A stretch of 64,000 nucleotides of DNA from Natrinema amylolyticum. GTDB taxonomy: Archaea > Halobacteriota > Halobacteria > Halobacteriales > Natrialbaceae. The DNA is taken from contig NZ_JAIWPJ010000001.1 in NCBI RefSeq assembly GCF_020515625.1, positions 1,240,001-1,304,000 of the forward strand, given 5' to 3'. Within the stretch, counting starts at the first letter, position 1. Each line of letters begins with the position of its first letter. The notes under the pieces are model-generated. The model did not search any database. It worked only from the letters and a program-made list of their open reading frames with translations, and was not told the origin of the DNA. The position numbers and the translations under genes were made by a program. This document shows positions 50,198 through 59,216 of this stretch, one piece after another.

Positions 50198-52978
50198 CTA
50201 TTCGTCGTCCGATCCCGCCGTCAGTCCCGCCAGCGATTCGTCGCCGATTTCGTCGAGCACGCGCTCGTGGAACGACTGGAGGGCGGCGCTCTCGTCTTCC
50301 GCGAGGACGACGTCGCTGGCCGACAGCGTCGCGAGGCCGAACGCCCGCGGCGTCGGCGAGTCGAGTAGCTGGCGGGTCACGGTGAGGTCGCCGGCATCGA
50401 TTGCGCCGACGATGTCCTCGATCTCGCTCACGTTCAGTTTGTCCTCGAGAATCTCGCGATAGGTCTCCTCGATCACCGCGAACTCCTCGAGGTCCTCCGC
50501 GAAGCCGAGCAGCATCTCGCTGGAGACCTGCTGTTCGCTCGCGGACTTCTCGTAGCCCTTGTAGCGTTTGAGGATCATCAGCGAGCGGGTCGCGTTGATC
50601 CGGAAGTAGCGCTGGAGCAGGTCCGTTCCGGAGAGCGACGACCGGAGGTCCGCGCGCACCTGCTCGGCCTCGAGGTCGTCGATGATCCCGTCGATGTCGA
50701 CCTTGCGATTCAGCGGCATCGAGAGGACGAAGCCGTTGTCCGCGACGGCGACGCGGACGTTCGCGGTCGCCTCCTGTGCACAGCGGTAAGCCAGCAGCCG
50801 CGAGAGGCCGTCGTTGACCTTGCGGCCGTACGTCGAGTGGACGTAGTAGTGGCGTTCGTACTCCTCGCGGTCCCGGACGACCTCGATCGCGAGGCGGTCG
50901 AGCGTGCTCACGCTCTCGGTGCCGGCGTACCGACACTGGTGGTCGAACAGGCGGGCGATGGCCCGCACGCTGTTATCGTCGAGTGGGAATTCTCGGAGCC
51001 ACGCGCGGACCCGCGGCGGACCGCCGGCCTCGTAGCGCTCGAGGAGTTCCCCCTGAAACGCGAGGATTTCGCGGCCCAGATCGTACGAGAGCGGCAGTCG
51101 CTCGGAGTACCACGAGGGAACGGTCGGGCGGGCGCTCGTGCGGTCGACGTACACCTTCGACCCCCGTCGGTAGCGGTACTCGAAGTTGTTCCCGCCGAGG
51201 ACGAAGACGTCGCCCTTCTCGAGCGTGTCGAGGTACTGTTCGTCTAACTGGCCGACCCACTCGTCGCCTGCGCGCGTGTAGACGTCGCAGGTAAACGAGT
51301 CCGGAATCGTCCCGATATTAGTCATGTAGATGACCCGCGCGAGTCGACCCCGCTTCCCGATCAGGGGTTCGCCGACGGGGAACGTCTCGTGGTGGTGCTG
51401 GCCGTCGGGCGGGTCGTTCTCGTCGCGCCAGACCTTCGCGTAGACGTTCTTCTCCTCTAGCCCGGCGTACTCGGCGGTGAGATACCGCATGAGGGACTCG
51501 TACTCGTCCTCGCCGTAGTTCCGATAGGGGTAGGCCCGACGGAGGATTCCCGTCAGTTCGGCCTCGGGCCGAATCTCGGCGATCGCCATCCCGTAGACGT
51601 GCTGGGCGGCCACGTCCTGGGCGTTCTCGGGGATCGACACCGAGTCGACGAACCCCTCGGTGGCCTTCTTGAGCATGACCGCGCACTCGAGGAGTTCGTC
51701 CCGGTCGAGCGCGATCACGCGCCCGGTGACGGTCTGGCCGACGCGGTGGCCCGCGCGGCCGATCCGCTGGAGCAGGGACGCGACGGACTTGGGCGAGCCG
51801 ACCTGGACGACGAGGTCGACGTGGGGCATGTCGATTCCCAACTCGAGGCTCGTCGAAGTGGTAACCACCTCGAGGTCGCCGTCTTTCAGCCGTCCCTCGA
51901 TGTCCTGTCGGACGTCCTTCGAGAGGCTGCCGTGGTGACAGCCGGAGTTTTCCTCGTCGTAGGCGTCGAAACGCTCCCGGAGGTTGTGGAGGACCCGTTC
52001 GGCTCCAGAGCGCGTATTAGTGAACACAAGGGTGTTCGTGTGGTTCTGGACGTGCTCGTGGAGGGTTCGGTAGAACCGCTCCTGGACGACCTCGCGAGGC
52101 GTGTTGATCAGGTCGTCGGTCGGACACTCCAGTTCCATGTCGAACTCGCGGGCGAAGCGGGCGTCGACGATCTCGTACTCGCGGGGCTCTCCTCCCGGTT
52201 CCTCGCGGCCGACCAGGAACTCCGCGACGCGAGAGAGCGGCTCGATCGTCGCCGAGCAGCCGATCCGCGTGACCTCCCCCTCGGCCATCGCTTCGAGTCG
52301 CTCGAGGCTGACCGTGAGGTGGGTCCCCCGCTTGCCCGCCGCCAGCGAGTGGATCTCGTCGACGATGACGTACTCGACGGTCCGGAGCTTCTCGCGGAAC
52401 TTCGGCGAATTCAACAGGATCGCCAGCGTTTCTGGAGTCGTGTTGAGAATGTGGGGCGTCTCCTCGAGCATCTTCTGGCGATCGCTCGAAGAGGTGTCGC
52501 CGTGGCGGATCGCGTGGCGGATCTCGCCCATCGACCCCTCGCCGTCGCGCTCGGCGACGACGTCCTCGATGCCTGACAGGGGTACCTCGAGATTGCGGTG
52601 AATGTCGTTCGCGAGGGACTTGAGGGGGGAGACGTAGAGGCAGTAGACGGAGTTCTCGAGGCCGTTTTCCGAGTCGCGATCGAGCTCGTACAGGTAATTG
52701 ATGATCGAGAGGAACGACGACATGGTCTTTCCCGAGCCCGTCGGCGCACAGACCAGCGTGTTCGTCCCCTCGTGGATCTTCGGGATCGCACCTCGCTGTG
52801 GCGGCGTGAAGAAGCCGTCGTTCTCGGGGACGAACTCGCCGAACTCTTCTATCCACCACTCCTGTACCGCGGGCTCGAGCGACTCGAACACGTCGCCGTC
52901 CTCGATGGTCGCGTCGGCCGGATCGAAGGGGAGATCGTCATCGTCGACCGGCAGCTCGAGGCGCTCGGTCCCGTCCAT
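50198..52978 (-). CDS. lhr: Lhr-type superfamily 2 ATP-dependent helicase
   Basis: A 926-aa helicase. Motifs in order: TPPQRGAIPKI, Walker A CAPTGSGKT, YVIVDEIHSLAAGKRG (motif II DEIH), GCSATIE, LVFTNTRSGAERVLHNL, and LLQRIGRAGHRVGQ (motif VI). Then come the Lhr-specific winged-helix and C-terminal domains (GGNNFEYRYRRGSKVYVD, YGRKVNDGLSRLLAYRC). It probably works in DNA repair. The ATG at 52978 (MDGTERLELP) was chosen over a longer start. It stands alone, back to back with the TSP3-repeat protease. Confidence 0.93.
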   Translation of the reverse strand: MDGTERLELPVDDDDLPFDPADATIEDGDVFESLEPAVQEWWIEEFGEFVPENDGFFTPPQRGAIPKIHEGTNTLVCAPTGSGKTMSSFLSIINYLYELDRDSENGLENSVYCLYVSPLKSLANDIHRNLEVPLSGIEDVVAERDGEGSMGEIRHAIRHGDTSSSDRQKMLEETPHILNTTPETLAILLNSPKFREKLRTVEYVIVDEIHSLAAGKRGTHLTVSLERLEAMAEGEVTRIGCSATIEPLSRVAEFLVGREEPGGEPREYEIVDARFAREFDMELECPTDDLINTPREVVQERFYRTLHEHVQNHTNTLVFTNTRSGAERVLHNLRERFDAYDEENSGCHHGSLSKDVRQDIEGRLKDGDLEVVTTSTSLELGIDMPHVDLVVQVGSPKSVASLLQRIGRAGHRVGQTVTGRVIALDRDELLECAVMLKKATEGFVDSVSIPENAQDVAAQHVYGMAIAEIRPEAELTGILRRAYPYRNYGEDEYESLMRYLTAEYAGLEEKNVYAKVWRDENDPPDGQHHHETFPVGEPLIGKRGRLARVIYMTNIGTIPDSFTCDVYTRAGDEWVGQLDEQYLDTLEKGDVFVLGGNNFEYRYRRGSKVYVDRTSARPTVPSWYSERLPLSYDLGREILAFQGELLERYEAGGPPRVRAWLREFPLDDNSVRAIARLFDHQCRYAGTESVSTLDRLAIEVVRDREEYERHYYVHSTYGRKVNDGLSRLLAYRCAQEATANVRVAVADNGFVLSMPLNRKVDIDGIIDDLEAEQVRADLRSSLSGTDLLQRYFRINATRSLMILKRYKGYEKSASEQQVSSEMLLGFAEDLEEFAVIEETYREILEDKLNVSEIEDIVGAIDAGDLTVTRQLLDSPTPRAFGLATLSASDVVLAEDESAALQSFHERVLDEIGDESLAGLTAGSDDE

Positions 52979-53147
52979 TACCGTCGTTTCGGGGGCCGGT
53001 GTGTAAGAGGGTTTGGACAGCGGGGTGAAAGTGAAACGGTCGGTCGGAAACGGAATCGAACCGCCACCGCTCGCGCGCACTCTCGCGGACGTACTACTCT
53101 ACTGACAACCACAATACAGATATTCAGTCGTACCTTACATTCAAGAA

Positions 53148-54443
53148 ATGCTATCGTCGCGGGTACTCGGTATCCCCGTCCTCGTTCTCGTGGTCGGGTT
53201 CCTCACGGTAGGGCTCGTCGGGGGAACGACGGTCGTCGACCCCGACGGGGACGGCGTCCCACCGGTGGTCGAGCTTCGCGACGGGACCGCGGTCTTCGAC
53301 GGCGATACGGACGGTGACGGGCTCGACGACGGTGCGGAAAAGCGATACGGGACCGATCCGACCGTCGGCGATACGGACGGTGACGGACTCGCGGACGGCG
53401 AGGAGGTCCGCGAGCACGGAACGGACCCGCTCGAAGCGGATACCGACGGTGACGGGCTCGACGACGGGACGGAAAGACGCGAGTACGACACTGACCCGAC
53501 CGAGACGGACACGGACGGTGACGGACTCGCGGACGACGAAGAGGTGTTCGAGTACGACACCGATCCGACCGCGTCGGACTCCGACGGCGACGGGCTCTCC
53601 GATTTCGAGGAACTCGAGGCGTACGGAACCGACCCCGAGACGCCCGATACGGACGGTGACGGCCTCCGTGACGGTCCCGAAGTCACCGAGTACGAGAGCG
53701 ATCCGCTGGCGACCGAGACGGACGGCGACGGCCTCGACGATGGCACGGAAGTCCACGAGCACGGAACCGATCCGGCGGCGTCGGACACCGACGACGACGG
53801 GCTCCCGGACGGTGCGGAGATCCACCGGCAGGATCTGTATCCTGACGCCGATCCGCTCAAGACGGACATCTACGTCGAAATCGATACCATGGAGGGAGTC
53901 GACCTCGAGCGAACCGAGGTCGAGCGGATCGTCGCCGAATTCGACGCGGCCCCGCTCGAGAATCCCGACGGATCGATCGGTGGCGACCTTCACATGCGCT
54001 TCAACGAGACGATTCCGCGGGAGCCGTCGACCGACACCGGCGACTTGAACGGGTATCGATCGCGATATTTCGATCGGGAGGGCACGGGATACCACTATCT
54101 GGTTATCGTCGACGAGATCGCCAGTGAGCGGCGTCACGGAAACGTCGTCGGCAAAGCCGGACTCGGGACGATGATGGTCGAAGCGCAGTCGGGTCGCGAC
54201 GAGACGGGGTCGACCGTGATGCACGAGTTGGGTCACTCGCTCGGCCTCTCGAACACCGATTTCGAGGGGATCGACACCGACCAGTACAGTTTCGCCAGCT
54301 ACACGAGCGTGATGAACTACAATTCGCCGCCCGATTACTACGGCTTCGCCGCGGGCGACCTGTTCAACGAGTTCGACGACTGGGCGTACATCGACGATCA
54401 CATGTTCACGCCGGCGACGTCGTTCGTCACCGTCGACGAGTGA
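53148..54443 (+). CDS. Secreted metzincin-like protease with TSP3-type calcium-binding repeats
   Basis: A 431-aa secreted protein. Signal peptide: SRVLGIPVLVLVVGFLTVGLVGG. Residues about 35-230 hold about eight repeats of roughly 23 aa with DTDGDGLDDGTE-type thrombospondin type 3 calcium motifs. The C-terminal catalytic part has HELGHSLGLSN (residues about 359-369, HExxHxxG) and a Met-turn-like SVMNY, i.e. a metzincin arrangement. The third zinc ligand is not clear (N/D after SNTD), so activity is inferred. It is likely calcium-stabilised and cell-surface or exported. Confidence 0.87.
   Translation: MLSSRVLGIPVLVLVVGFLTVGLVGGTTVVDPDGDGVPPVVELRDGTAVFDGDTDGDGLDDGAEKRYGTDPTVGDTDGDGLADGEEVREHGTDPLEADTDGDGLDDGTERREYDTDPTETDTDGDGLADDEEVFEYDTDPTASDSDGDGLSDFEELEAYGTDPETPDTDGDGLRDGPEVTEYESDPLATETDGDGLDDGTEVHEHGTDPAASDTDDDGLPDGAEIHRQDLYPDADPLKTDIYVEIDTMEGVDLERTEVERIVAEFDAAPLENPDGSIGGDLHMRFNETIPREPSTDTGDLNGYRSRYFDREGTGYHYLVIVDEIASERRHGNVVGKAGLGTMMVEAQSGRDETGSTVMHELGHSLGLSNTDFEGIDTDQYSFASYTSVMNYNSPPDYYGFAAGDLFNEFDDWAYIDDHMFTPATSFVTVDE
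53240..53860 (+). repeat. TSP3-type calcium-binding repeats in the protease
   Basis: About eight in-frame units of 69 bp encode [DE]TDGDGL-x-[DN]-x-E then six variable residues and YGTDP or similar. The near-identical DNA (gatacggacggtgacgg) between units 2-6 suggests recent expansion. Aspartate spacing D-x-D-x-D-G fits calcium ligands. Confidence 0.85.
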
Positions 54444-54506
54444 TCCAGATATCGGTTCGCGACGACGGTTGCCGGACCGTCTCCGCTCGGACTGCTGTGA
54501 GCGGCG

Positions 54507-54767
54507 TTATTCGACCGCAGTCGAACTACCGGGGTCCTCGGTCGCCGCCGTCACCTCGATCTCTCCCGAATCATCGATGCGAACGTGCGTTCCGCGATAC
54601 GTGAACTCGACGGCCACGCTCGAGTCGTGCGTCGACCGAAACAACGCGTCCAGCGCGTCCGTATCGACGACCTCGTGTAACGGCGGTTCGAGGTCAATCG
54701 GTTCGACGTCTTCGTACGCCGCCACCCCCTGTACAACCCTGATACTGGTCGGAACCGTCTTCGACAT
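54507..54767 (-). CDS. HalOD1 output-domain protein
   Basis: An 86-aa protein consisting of a HalOD1-like domain: TSIRVVQGVAAYEDVEPIDL, PPLHEVVDTDALDALF and VEFTYRGTHVRIDDSGEIEV. It resembles the protein at 17162-17449 in layout. An A/T-rich box (aattattta, read on the minus strand) lies about 25 bases before the ATG at 54767, so it is probably leaderless. Action unknown. Confidence 0.83.
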   Translation of the reverse strand: MSKTVPTSIRVVQGVAAYEDVEPIDLEPPLHEVVDTDALDALFRSTHDSSVAVEFTYRGTHVRIDDSGEIEVTAATEDPGSSTAVE

Positions 54768-54833
54768 ATATCAACTGCCAACGACGCCCTAAATAATTCT
54801 CCCGATACTTTGCTGACGCGCGGCAGACGCGCG

Positions 54834-55070
54834 TCAGACGATTCCGGCCGCCGGAGAGTCGAGAATCGAGTCGAGCCAACGACTGCGAACGCGAGCGCAC
54901 TTTGCAATCCAGAACACGTTTATACCAGTTTTGGTTAATAGATAACAGCCCGTAGCCGCGACAGCGATCGATAACCCGCGGCCGAAGGCTGTCAGAGGCG
55001 TTCCACCCACCATCGGACGGTAACCCACCGGAGCGAACACCGTTCGCTCGAGACCGTCTGCAAATCGCAT
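54834..55070 (-). CDS. Possible small membrane protein
   Basis: A 78-codon frame from the ATG at 55070. It has one hydrophobic segment (GLSIAVAATGCYLLTKTGINV) between a basic N-terminal half and a basic tail (RVRSRWLDSILD). No family is recognised and codon bias is weak, so it may be chance or part of the decayed stretch downstream. Confidence 0.35.
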   Translation of the reverse strand: MRFADGLERTVFAPVGYRPMVGGTPLTAFGRGLSIAVAATGCYLLTKTGINVFWIAKCARVRSRWLDSILDSPAAGIV

Positions 55071-55198
55071 TTTTCGATCACCGGTACTTCCTCGTCGGCC
55101 GTATTTCGGAAGTTGATATTCGACGTTCAACGGCAACGACCCTGGTACATACGGTTGGACGAGGACGCGGTAGTATGATCGAATAGCCGCCGTAAGCA

Positions 55199-55728
55199 GT
55201 TGAAACAGCGGTCTCGAGGTTCATTCTCCCATACCTGGCCGGCGAGGAACATCCCCTCATGTCGTCGACCGCCTACGGAATCGGCAAACGGACGCTCTAG
55301 GTCGCTGCCGACGGGGTCGCATGCCGGCCCGGAGACCAACCGACGACCATCGACTCCCTTCGGCTCCCGTGGGTCGTCGATGATGAACAGGTACAGAAGA
55401 TGTTCGTCAATACCGAGCGGACGCTGGCCGGACTCGAGGACGCCGGGGAGCTCCACACCCAGCGCGCCTCGCTGTTTCCCTCCGACCACGTCTCGGACGC
55501 GGTCGATCTCGTCCGCCAGGTGTCGAGGCGGATTTTGGCGGTTACGAGCGCATCTGGGTGTCTGTATCCGACTCGAACGTCGAGATACTCTGTCTCGAGG
55601 TCGCCGCGGAATGCTTTCCTATACTGCCGGTCGCCGACGTTGTCGATGGTGACTACACGGCGCTGGTTGATACCATGACGGCCGAGACGCTGTTCAACTG
55701 GGTCCCCGAGTGGGCTGGCGGTAACTGA
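55199..55728 (+). pseudogene. Decayed gene of unknown family (nonsense codon plus frameshift)
   Basis: One reading frame gives FILPYLAGEEHPLMSSTAYG and GIGKRTL, then a TAG at 55298-55300, then VAADGVACRPGDQPTTIDSL, LPWVVDDEQVQKMFVNTERT and LFPSDHVSDAVDLVRQVS. Near 55530 the sense switches to another frame: ADFGGYERIWVSVSDSNVEI, LCLEVAAECFPILPVADVVD and TLFNWVPEWAGGN with a stop. The stop codon could derive from GAG by one change. Composition is gene-like in both parts. I do not know the family. Confidence 0.6.
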
Positions 55729-56097
55729 CCTAGCGCTCTGCTTCGAGTGCCCGACAGAGACGATATTCCGTTCGGTGATCGACACGCCCGGAAAGATGTT
55801 CATGAGGGGGAATTCACAGTTCACTGTACGCAGCGGATCGTCAGAACGAACGCGCGCTCGGAGCCGAGCATGTTCTCGGAGGTCAGATGGCGGAGCACAC
55901 TCGAGGTGGCAGCCTTCTAATATTTTCCGGGCAAATCTGATAATCGCATGACAGCGTGACTTCAAGGATCCGCTGGAACTCCGATAGTCTCCCCTGATTC
56001 TCAGTTTTGAAAGCCATTCATCGTTCACAGACTATCACTATCCCTTACTTATATATACAAATGACTTCCTCGGTGCTATTAGCATCGGTGACGACAT
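55729..56097. other. Lower-GC spacer with the pilin promoter
   Basis: About 370 bases with no gene. The A/T content is higher than in flanking core genes. The direct repeat gttcacag occurs near 56028 and 56184. The strong TATA box at 56049-56057 and a structured leader follow. Confidence 0.45.
56049..56057 (+). promoter_or_regulatory. Strong TATA box upstream of the pilin genes
   Basis: ttatatata in cccttacttatatatacaaa. Transcription would start near 56078-56085, giving a leader of about 125 nt before the pilin ATG at 56208, unusually long for a haloarchaeal gene. Confidence 0.6.
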
Positions 56098-56182
56098 GTG
56101 AGAAAGCGGGACACGAGGTTGGTTCCAATCCCCTTGGTCCGCCACGCCTTGCTTTGCTGAGGCAGTAGATAAGCTTTCTCAC
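56098..56182 (+). ncRNA. Possible structured leader RNA before the pilin genes
   Basis: A perfect 10-bp inverted repeat, gtgagaaagc (56098-56107) and gctttctcac (56173-56182), encloses 65 nt. The interior has smaller dyads (ttgg-tt-ccaa at about 56120) and a T-loop-like ggttccaatcc followed by gtccgcca, so it looks tRNA-like in places. It lies between the TATA box and the pilin start. It could be a riboregulator or a small RNA. Only the dyad is certain. Confidence 0.45.
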
Positions 56183-56207
56183 CGTTCACAGCCGATGGGT
56201 AACAAAC

Positions 56208-56654
56208 ATGGATTTGAAAGGACTTAAACCAAAGTTGGTCGGATCAGACGATGAACGTGCAGTGTCACCTGTCATAGGTGTCATCCTGATGGTGGCAATT
56301 ACGGTTATTCTTGCTGCCGTTATCGCTGCTTTCGTACTGGACATGGGCGGAAGTATCGGAGAGGAGGCGAACGCAGGTGTGAACATCGAGGTCGACGAGG
56401 CAAACAACGAGTCGACACTTGAAGTCACCTCGATGGGTAATTCGGATCAGGTCAAAATTCGTGGGAATGCAGTAAATGCTAGTAATCTCAGCGATGGTGC
56501 GCTGACCCTCAACCAGTCGGGAGATGTCCGGACCTATTCTCATGATGAGGGTAATCTTTTTGAGAGTGGTACTATCTCGGCCGTCGCAGTCATCAACGAG
56601 AGCGAGACAGAGACGCAGGTTGCGAGTGAGACCTACGACTTCACCAGTAGCTAA
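56208..56654 (+). CDS. Archaeal type IV pilin (PilA-like)
   Basis: A 148-aa pilin. A short N-terminus (DLKGLKPKLVGSDDERA) is followed by the pilin hydrophobic stretch VSPVIGVILMVAITVILAAV, which acts as prepilin signal and helix. The domain is cut by a PibD-type peptidase. The rest is a hydrophilic head with several N-x-S/T sites for glycosylation (NNES, NASN, NQSG, NESE). It probably forms an adhesion pilus. It begins about 150 bases after a strong TATA box. Confidence 0.9.
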   Translation: MDLKGLKPKLVGSDDERAVSPVIGVILMVAITVILAAVIAAFVLDMGGSIGEEANAGVNIEVDEANNESTLEVTSMGNSDQVKIRGNAVNASNLSDGALTLNQSGDVRTYSHDEGNLFESGTISAVAVINESETETQVASETYDFTSS

Positions 56655-56687
56655 CGGCCTCTCATAGTACTCCGTTTTTTCACACCA

Positions 56688-57122
56688 ATGCTTAGCACAT
56701 CGTATCGGCAAGATAGGGGTGTCTCGCCCGTGATCGGCGTGATCCTCATCGTTGCGATTACCGTCATCCTCGCGGCCATCATCGCCGGGTTTGTTATGGA
56801 TCTCGGCAATTCGATCGGCGAGGATGAGGCACGGGCCGGCGTCGCGGTCGACGTCCATCATGATCCCCAAGAGATCGATATCCGCGTCGTGACGCTGGGG
56901 AACGCCGAGTACATCAATATCAGTGGCACGCCGTACACCAACCACGATAATAGCGGTCCGCTCGGCGATCGCAGCGATATGCGTGAGTTGACCGTCGGCG
57001 ACGAGGTGACCATCGATCAGGACGACCTTGAGCCCGCGGGCCAGGAGGGGACCGTCACCGCCGTCGCAGTCAACGGTGACACTGAGACGCAGGTCGGTAG
57101 CGAGGACTATAACTTCACATAA
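56688..57122 (+). CDS. Archaeal type IV pilin (PilA-like), second copy
   Basis: A 144-aa pilin, paralogue of the preceding one: RGVSPVIGVILIVAITVILA and AIIAGFVMDLGNSIGEDEA. The head domain is shorter and different. It starts 33 bases after the first pilin's stop, so both are probably on one transcript. A T-run (cgttttttcac) in the gap could lower read-through. The two may be major/minor subunits or alternative variants. Confidence 0.9.
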   Translation: MLSTSYRQDRGVSPVIGVILIVAITVILAAIIAGFVMDLGNSIGEDEARAGVAVDVHHDPQEIDIRVVTLGNAEYINISGTPYTNHDNSGPLGDRSDMRELTVGDEVTIDQDDLEPAGQEGTVTAVAVNGDTETQVGSEDYNFT

Positions 57123-57441
57123 GCGTGACAATCACCGGTATCGAGCCGGAACTCTACTTCTTGCCGTTGGTCGGGATACGAACAAGACAGGTTTAGCCAA
57201 TGAGATAGATCCAGTTCTAAGACCTTTAGATATCGCTAGCTTTTTGACGAGTCCGGCGTCCTTCACTATCGTCAACGTGATGCTCTCCTCTTGGATCGAC
57301 CTTTGACGACGCGGCTCGTCGTTTCGTATAGCGTTCTCATATCTTATAGAACTTAGAACGGACCACAGTTCAACGAAGTTGCTCCTATTTTCGAGCCTCG
57401 CATCACAGCGGTCGCTCTCTTACTCATTGTGTCGCGAAAAG
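57123..57441. other. Intergenic region, no gene seen
   Basis: About 320 bases, relatively A/T-rich, between the second pilin and the tRNA-Pro gene. Short open frames have no recognisable content. A tatcttatagaac stretch near 57341 may be a promoter for a short transcript. Confidence 0.4.
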
Positions 57442-57512
57442 TGGGACCGCCGAGAATTGAACTCGGGTCCTACGGACCCCATCCGCAGAGGATACCACTA
57501 CCCCACGGTCCC
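57442..57512 (-). tRNA. tRNA-Pro (GGG anticodon)
   Basis: On the minus strand the acceptor GGGACCG pairs with CGGTCCC, the D-arm is GGGT/ATCC, the anticodon stem TGCGG/CCGTA encloses ATGGGGT (anticodon GGG), and the T-arm is CCGAG-TTCAATT-CTCGG. The discriminator is A. One G-U pair occurs in the anticodon stem. No intron and no encoded CCA. It lies downstream of cbf5 on the same strand. Confidence 0.93.
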
Positions 57513-57600
57513 GCACGTGGACCGATGGCCGTCTGCCGCTTAAGGGTGTCGTTTCGCGGTCGGCACGTCACTCGTTTTCGCACCCGCTCGAGACCGGCCG

Positions 57601-58509
57601 TCAGACCAGCACGCGCTCGAGATCGACCACAATACCGCTGTCGGCATCGACGGAGCCGGCCAGTTCGCCGAGACACACCGCCGCGCCGTTGGGCGTGTAA
57701 CAGGCGACCAGCGCCCCCTGGTCGATCCCGTCGTCGGCCTCGAGCACGCCCGGGGCGTAGACGGGCGCGCCCTCGGCGACCTCGCGGGCCGCGTTCTCGG
57801 CAATGGTGACGCTCGGAATCCCCTCGAGAATCCGTTCGGCGGGGTCGACGACGTCGTACAGCGGTTCGGGATCCTCGTCCTCGAGCCAGAAACCGAGCGC
57901 ATCGAGGAAGTCGTGGGCGCTGTGGAGCGTGCGGTCGTCGAACGGATCCGTCGCCGTGCGGCGCAGGTGACCCATGTGCCCACCGGTGCCGAGCGCCAGT
58001 CCGAGGTCGTGACACAGTTTGCGGACGTAGGTCCCGCTCTCGCAGCGAATCCGCAGAAGGAGTCGTCGGTCCTCGACCTCGAGCACCTCGAGATCGTAGA
58101 GTTCGCGCACGCGCAGGCGGCGCGAGACCGCGCTCTTGCGCGGGGGCTTCTGGTAGATCGGCCCTTCGAACTCGGCGACGACCGATTCGGCGTCGGCGGG
58201 GACCGGCGCGTGACACTCGAGGACGGCGACGTACTCCTTGCCGCCCTCGAGGAAGACCTGCGCGAGCCGGGTCGCGTCGCCGAGCATGACCGGGAGACAG
58301 CCGGTCACTTTCGGATCGAGCGTGCCCGCGTGGGCGGCGCGGTCGATCGTCGACTCGACGCCGCGCTCGGCCAGTGTCTCGACGACGGCGTCTCGAAGCC
58401 AGCCGCTGACTTGGTGGGACGACGGGCCGGGCGGCTTGTCGAGGTTGACGACGCCGAAGGTGAGCAACTCGGCGGGCGATCGCTCCGACGGTGGGCCACG
58501 GAGACGCAT
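57601..58509 (-). CDS. cbf5: Cbf5, H/ACA-guided pseudouridine synthase subunit (TruB family)
   Basis: A 302-aa pseudouridine synthase. The catalytic aspartate is in HAGTLDPKVTGCL. KEYVAVLECHAPV, PPRKSAVSRRLRVRELYDLE and SGTYVRKLCHDLG are TruB/Cbf5 motifs, and a C-terminal PUA domain follows (REVAEGAPVYAPGVLEADDG). It works with L7Ae, Nop10 and Gar1 on H/ACA RNA. Its ATG overlaps the cmk stop by one base. The order cmk-cbf5 is conserved in haloarchaea. Confidence 0.94.
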   Translation of the reverse strand: MRLRGPPSERSPAELLTFGVVNLDKPPGPSSHQVSGWLRDAVVETLAERGVESTIDRAAHAGTLDPKVTGCLPVMLGDATRLAQVFLEGGKEYVAVLECHAPVPADAESVVAEFEGPIYQKPPRKSAVSRRLRVRELYDLEVLEVEDRRLLLRIRCESGTYVRKLCHDLGLALGTGGHMGHLRRTATDPFDDRTLHSAHDFLDALGFWLEDEDPEPLYDVVDPAERILEGIPSVTIAENAAREVAEGAPVYAPGVLEADDGIDQGALVACYTPNGAAVCLGELAGSVDADSGIVVDLERVLV

Positions 58510-59084
58510 TAGAACTCGGTCTCGAGGTCGACGAGTGCCTTTCCTTCGTCGCCCTCGGGTGCGTAGCGCTCGACGGCAGTGACGAGCATGTCGAGGACGG
58601 CGTCGGGTTCCCAGCGGGCCGTGTTCACCGAGAGATCGTAGATCGTGAGATCCCGAATGTCGATGCCGTAGTACTCCTGGTAGCGCTGGGCCTCGCTGGC
58701 CTCGCGGGCTTTCGTCTCCTCAGTCGCACGCGCGGGCTCTTTGTCCTCGCGGTCGGCGATGCGCTCACCCCGAACCCGTGCCGGCGCGTCCAACCAGAAG
58801 CGGAAATCCGCCTGTTCCCCGGCCAGCCAGCCCGCGAGCCTGGACTCGAGGACCAGATCGTCTCCCTCGACGGCGATCTCGCGGAGCCGCCGATCGAGGT
58901 CGCGATCGATCTCGTCGTTCTCCTCGGCGAGCTTGTTGAACTCGAGGGGGGTGTAGCCGCGTTCGTCGGCCAGTTCCCGAAAGATGTCTCCGCCGCTGAC
59001 GTGGTCGAGATCGAAGGCGTCGGCGAGCAACTCGGCGGTCGTGCTCTTCCCGCTTCCCGGCGGGCCGGAGACGGTAAGTAACAT
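58509..59084 (-). CDS. cmk: Cytidylate kinase
   Basis: A 191-aa NMP kinase. P-loop [44 protein letters not shown] and the lid/LID arginines in [20 protein letters not shown]. The archaeal CMP kinase type. Start at the ATG at 59084 ([10 protein letters not shown]). It lies between DUF106 and cbf5 in the standard archaeal order. Confidence 0.93.
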   Translation of the reverse strand: MLLTVSGPPGSGKSTTAELLADAFDLDHVSGGDIFRELADERGYTPLEFNKLAEENDEIDRDLDRRLREIAVEGDDLVLESRLAGWLAGEQADFRFWLDAPARVRGERIADREDKEPARATEETKAREASEAQRYQEYYGIDIRDLTIYDLSVNTARWEPDAVLDMLVTAVERYAPEGDEGKALVDLETEF

Positions 59085-59216
59085 ACTCCCTCTGCGAGGG
59101 GGCAGGTAAAATGGGTTTTGAATCGGGGAGCGCGGGCGACGGCCGTCTCTGGGCGGACGACCGATCCGCGAGCCCACGATCCCGCGAGCAAGCGGAGATC
59201 GGCGGCGGTGAGCCGA

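Noticed and set aside
56105..56145. Possible tRNA gene (ggttccaatcc ... gtccgcca)
   Set aside because: A T-loop-like run exists but no acceptor, D or anticodon stem can be folded around it.
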